Origin: Acidobacteriota bacterium
GTDB taxonomy: Bacteria; Acidobacteriota; UBA6911; RPQK01; JADFOI01
Assembly: GCA_027295745.1 (NCBI GenBank)
Contig: JAPUKI010000282.1
Coordinates: 1-5,870, forward strand
DNA: 5,870 bases
Direction: 5' to 3'
Below, one piece after another: positions 5,139-5,870 of the stretch (the stretch's first letter is position 1; every line of letters begins with the position of its first letter). The position numbers and the translations under genes were made by a program. The notes under the pieces were generated by a model. That model was not told the origin of the DNA. It did not search any database and saw nothing but the letters and a program-made list of their open reading frames with translations.

Positions 5139-5291
5139 CCCGTATGATGCATAGGTTCTTGTCACGAAGCGACGAAAGTGCCGACCTGACGGCGCGACCC
5201 GCAAGCGGGTGCCCCCGACGCGCAACACGGGCGGTGCAGCACGCTGGATGATTTCGTCGCTGCAGTAGAGAATTTATGCATAGTCCGGGCT
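5137..5291 (-). repeat. Palindromic intergenic repeat, copy C (155 bp, inverted orientation)
   Basis: Read on the minus strand, it opens AGCCCGGACTATGCAT (5291-5276), two changes from copies A and B. It closes at 5137-5152 with 13 of 16 bases of the terminal repeat. Arms are recognisable (CTACTGCAG, ATCATCC, GCGTGCTG; and ATGCATAGGTTC at the other end). The inner stem differs: GCGACGAAA (5169-5177) pairs perfectly with TTTCGTCGC (5252-5260). The apical hairpin ACCCGC (5197-5202) / GCGGGT (5205-5210) is shared with copy B. It is the only strong fold in the gap between the convergent small membrane protein and beta-barrel genes, so it could also serve as a two-way transcription barrier. No transposase and no clear flanking duplication. 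Confidence 0.9.
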
Positions 5292-5358
5292 AGAACTCTA
5301 CCCATTCAACGGGAAACAACTACGAGGTGACTTGATAGTCGGTGTGGCAGGGGGAGGT

Positions 5359-5870
5359 TTACAAGCCCGCCACGATTCCAAACGACATCCGGATGTTATT
5401 GGATCCGACTCCAGCAATCCTGATGTTGACGTAATCAACCTGGGCTGCTCTGACGGCGAGCTTGTCCGAGATCTTGATATCCACTCCTCCGCCAAATCCG
5501 TAGGCCAGTCCTACGTCACTGGTGAAAACACCTGCCAGGCCCACGTTGACATGAGAAAAACCGAACAATCCATGGGCAAAGGGAATGACTCGCGGATGGG
5601 CCCGAAAGGAAAACTGCGGTCCAAACAGGAATGTGTGGTTGCGCTGGGCATCGAGCAAGGGTGCTGTGGGCGTACCGTAGTGCCCGGAGACATCGACAAT
5701 GAGACCAATCCGCTGATTGATGTTCTGTACAAAAGCTGAATTCCATCCATGCAGATTGGATCCACCATCTCCACGAAAATAGGAATAGCCGCCAAACACC
5801 TCAAAGTGGGAGTAAGCTCCCTTTTCGAGTCCACCCGAAGTGGGTTCCGGTGAAGTGGCTTCCGGCTTTG
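5359..5870 (-). CDS. Outer-membrane beta-barrel protein, C-terminal part (5' end outside window)
   Basis: The frame is open from the right edge to TAA at 5361-5359, giving 169 residues. The visible part starts with a Pro/Ser/Thr/Glu-rich linker (KPEATSPEPTSGGLEKG). Alternating strand-type segments follow: FEVFGGYSYFRG, NSAFVQNINQRIGLIVDVSG, NHTFLFGPQFSFRAHPRVIP, AHGLFGFSHVNVGL, GLAYGFGGGVDIKISDKLAVR and NIRMSFGIVAGL. This is the pattern of small OmpA/opacity-like eight-stranded barrels (OMP_b-brl type). The final residue is Leu rather than the more usual Phe or Trp. The signal peptide should lie beyond the edge. The GTG at 5799 is internal to the first strand and is not a likely start. The gene is convergent with the small membrane protein gene, with repeat copy C between. 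Specific function is unknown. Confidence 0.85.
   Translation of the reverse strand, partial: KPEATSPEPTSGGLEKGAYSHFEVFGGYSYFRGDGGSNLHGWNSAFVQNINQRIGLIVDVSGHYGTPTAPLLDAQRNHTFLFGPQFSFRAHPRVIPFAHGLFGFSHVNVGLAGVFTSDVGLAYGFGGGVDIKISDKLAVRAAQVDYVNIRIAGVGSNNIRMSFGIVAGL

Noticed and set aside
808..5291. CRISPR array
   Set aside because: The repeats are three, long, far apart, palindromic over their full length and in mixed orientation. There are no regular spacers and no cas genes.
5332..5739. A 135-codon plus-strand frame opposite the beta-barrel gene
   Set aside because: The minus-strand frame shows clear barrel strands and continues to the window edge. The plus-strand reading has no recognisable features and no ribosome binding site.

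Overview
The window looks like a chromosomal stretch of a Gram-negative bacterium. It has a TolC-type outer-membrane channel with a signal peptide and the end of an outer-membrane beta-barrel protein. The style of the TolC, barrel and alcohol dehydrogenase proteins reminds me of Acidobacteriota, but that is an inference from general resemblance and no search was run. No phage, plasmid, CRISPR, rRNA or tRNA signature was seen.

Layout from left to right: (i) 1-763, minus strand, most of a zinc-dependent medium-chain alcohol dehydrogenase whose C-terminus lies beyond the left edge; (ii) 764-1194, a gap with a promoter-like pair, palindromic repeat copy A (808-994), an orphan Shine-Dalgarno/start and a 40-bp dyad; (iii) 1195-2211, minus strand, a complete O-methyltransferase-like class I SAM methyltransferase; (iv) 2212-2621, a divergent gap with repeat copy B (2359-2527); (v) 2622-4253, plus strand, a complete TolC-family outer-membrane protein; (vi) 4493-4810, plus strand, a 105-residue protein of unknown function; (vii) 4896-5138, plus strand, an 80-residue single-pass membrane protein with a short coiled-coil tail; (viii) 5137-5291, repeat copy C, whose end supplies the stop codon of the preceding gene; (ix) 5359-5870, minus strand, the C-terminal part of an outer-membrane beta-barrel protein.

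The genes do not form one obvious pathway. The alcohol dehydrogenase and methyltransferase point the same way but lie 431 bp apart with a repeat between them, so they are probably separate units. The TolC protein has no inner-membrane pump or adaptor gene beside it. The two small plus-strand genes follow it with their own promoter-like signals.

The most notable content is non-coding: three copies, in under 6 kb, of a 155-187 bp imperfect palindrome with 16-bp terminal inverted repeats reading AGCCGGGATTATGCAT, conserved arms and a variable GC-rich core. Copy C has changed both sides of an internal stem together, so pairing is kept although the sequence differs from copies A and B. The copies sit in a co-directional, a divergent and a convergent gap respectively. 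I do not recognise the family by name. It carries no transposase and shows no clear target duplication, so it is best described as a non-autonomous MITE-like or ERIC-like intergenic palindrome.
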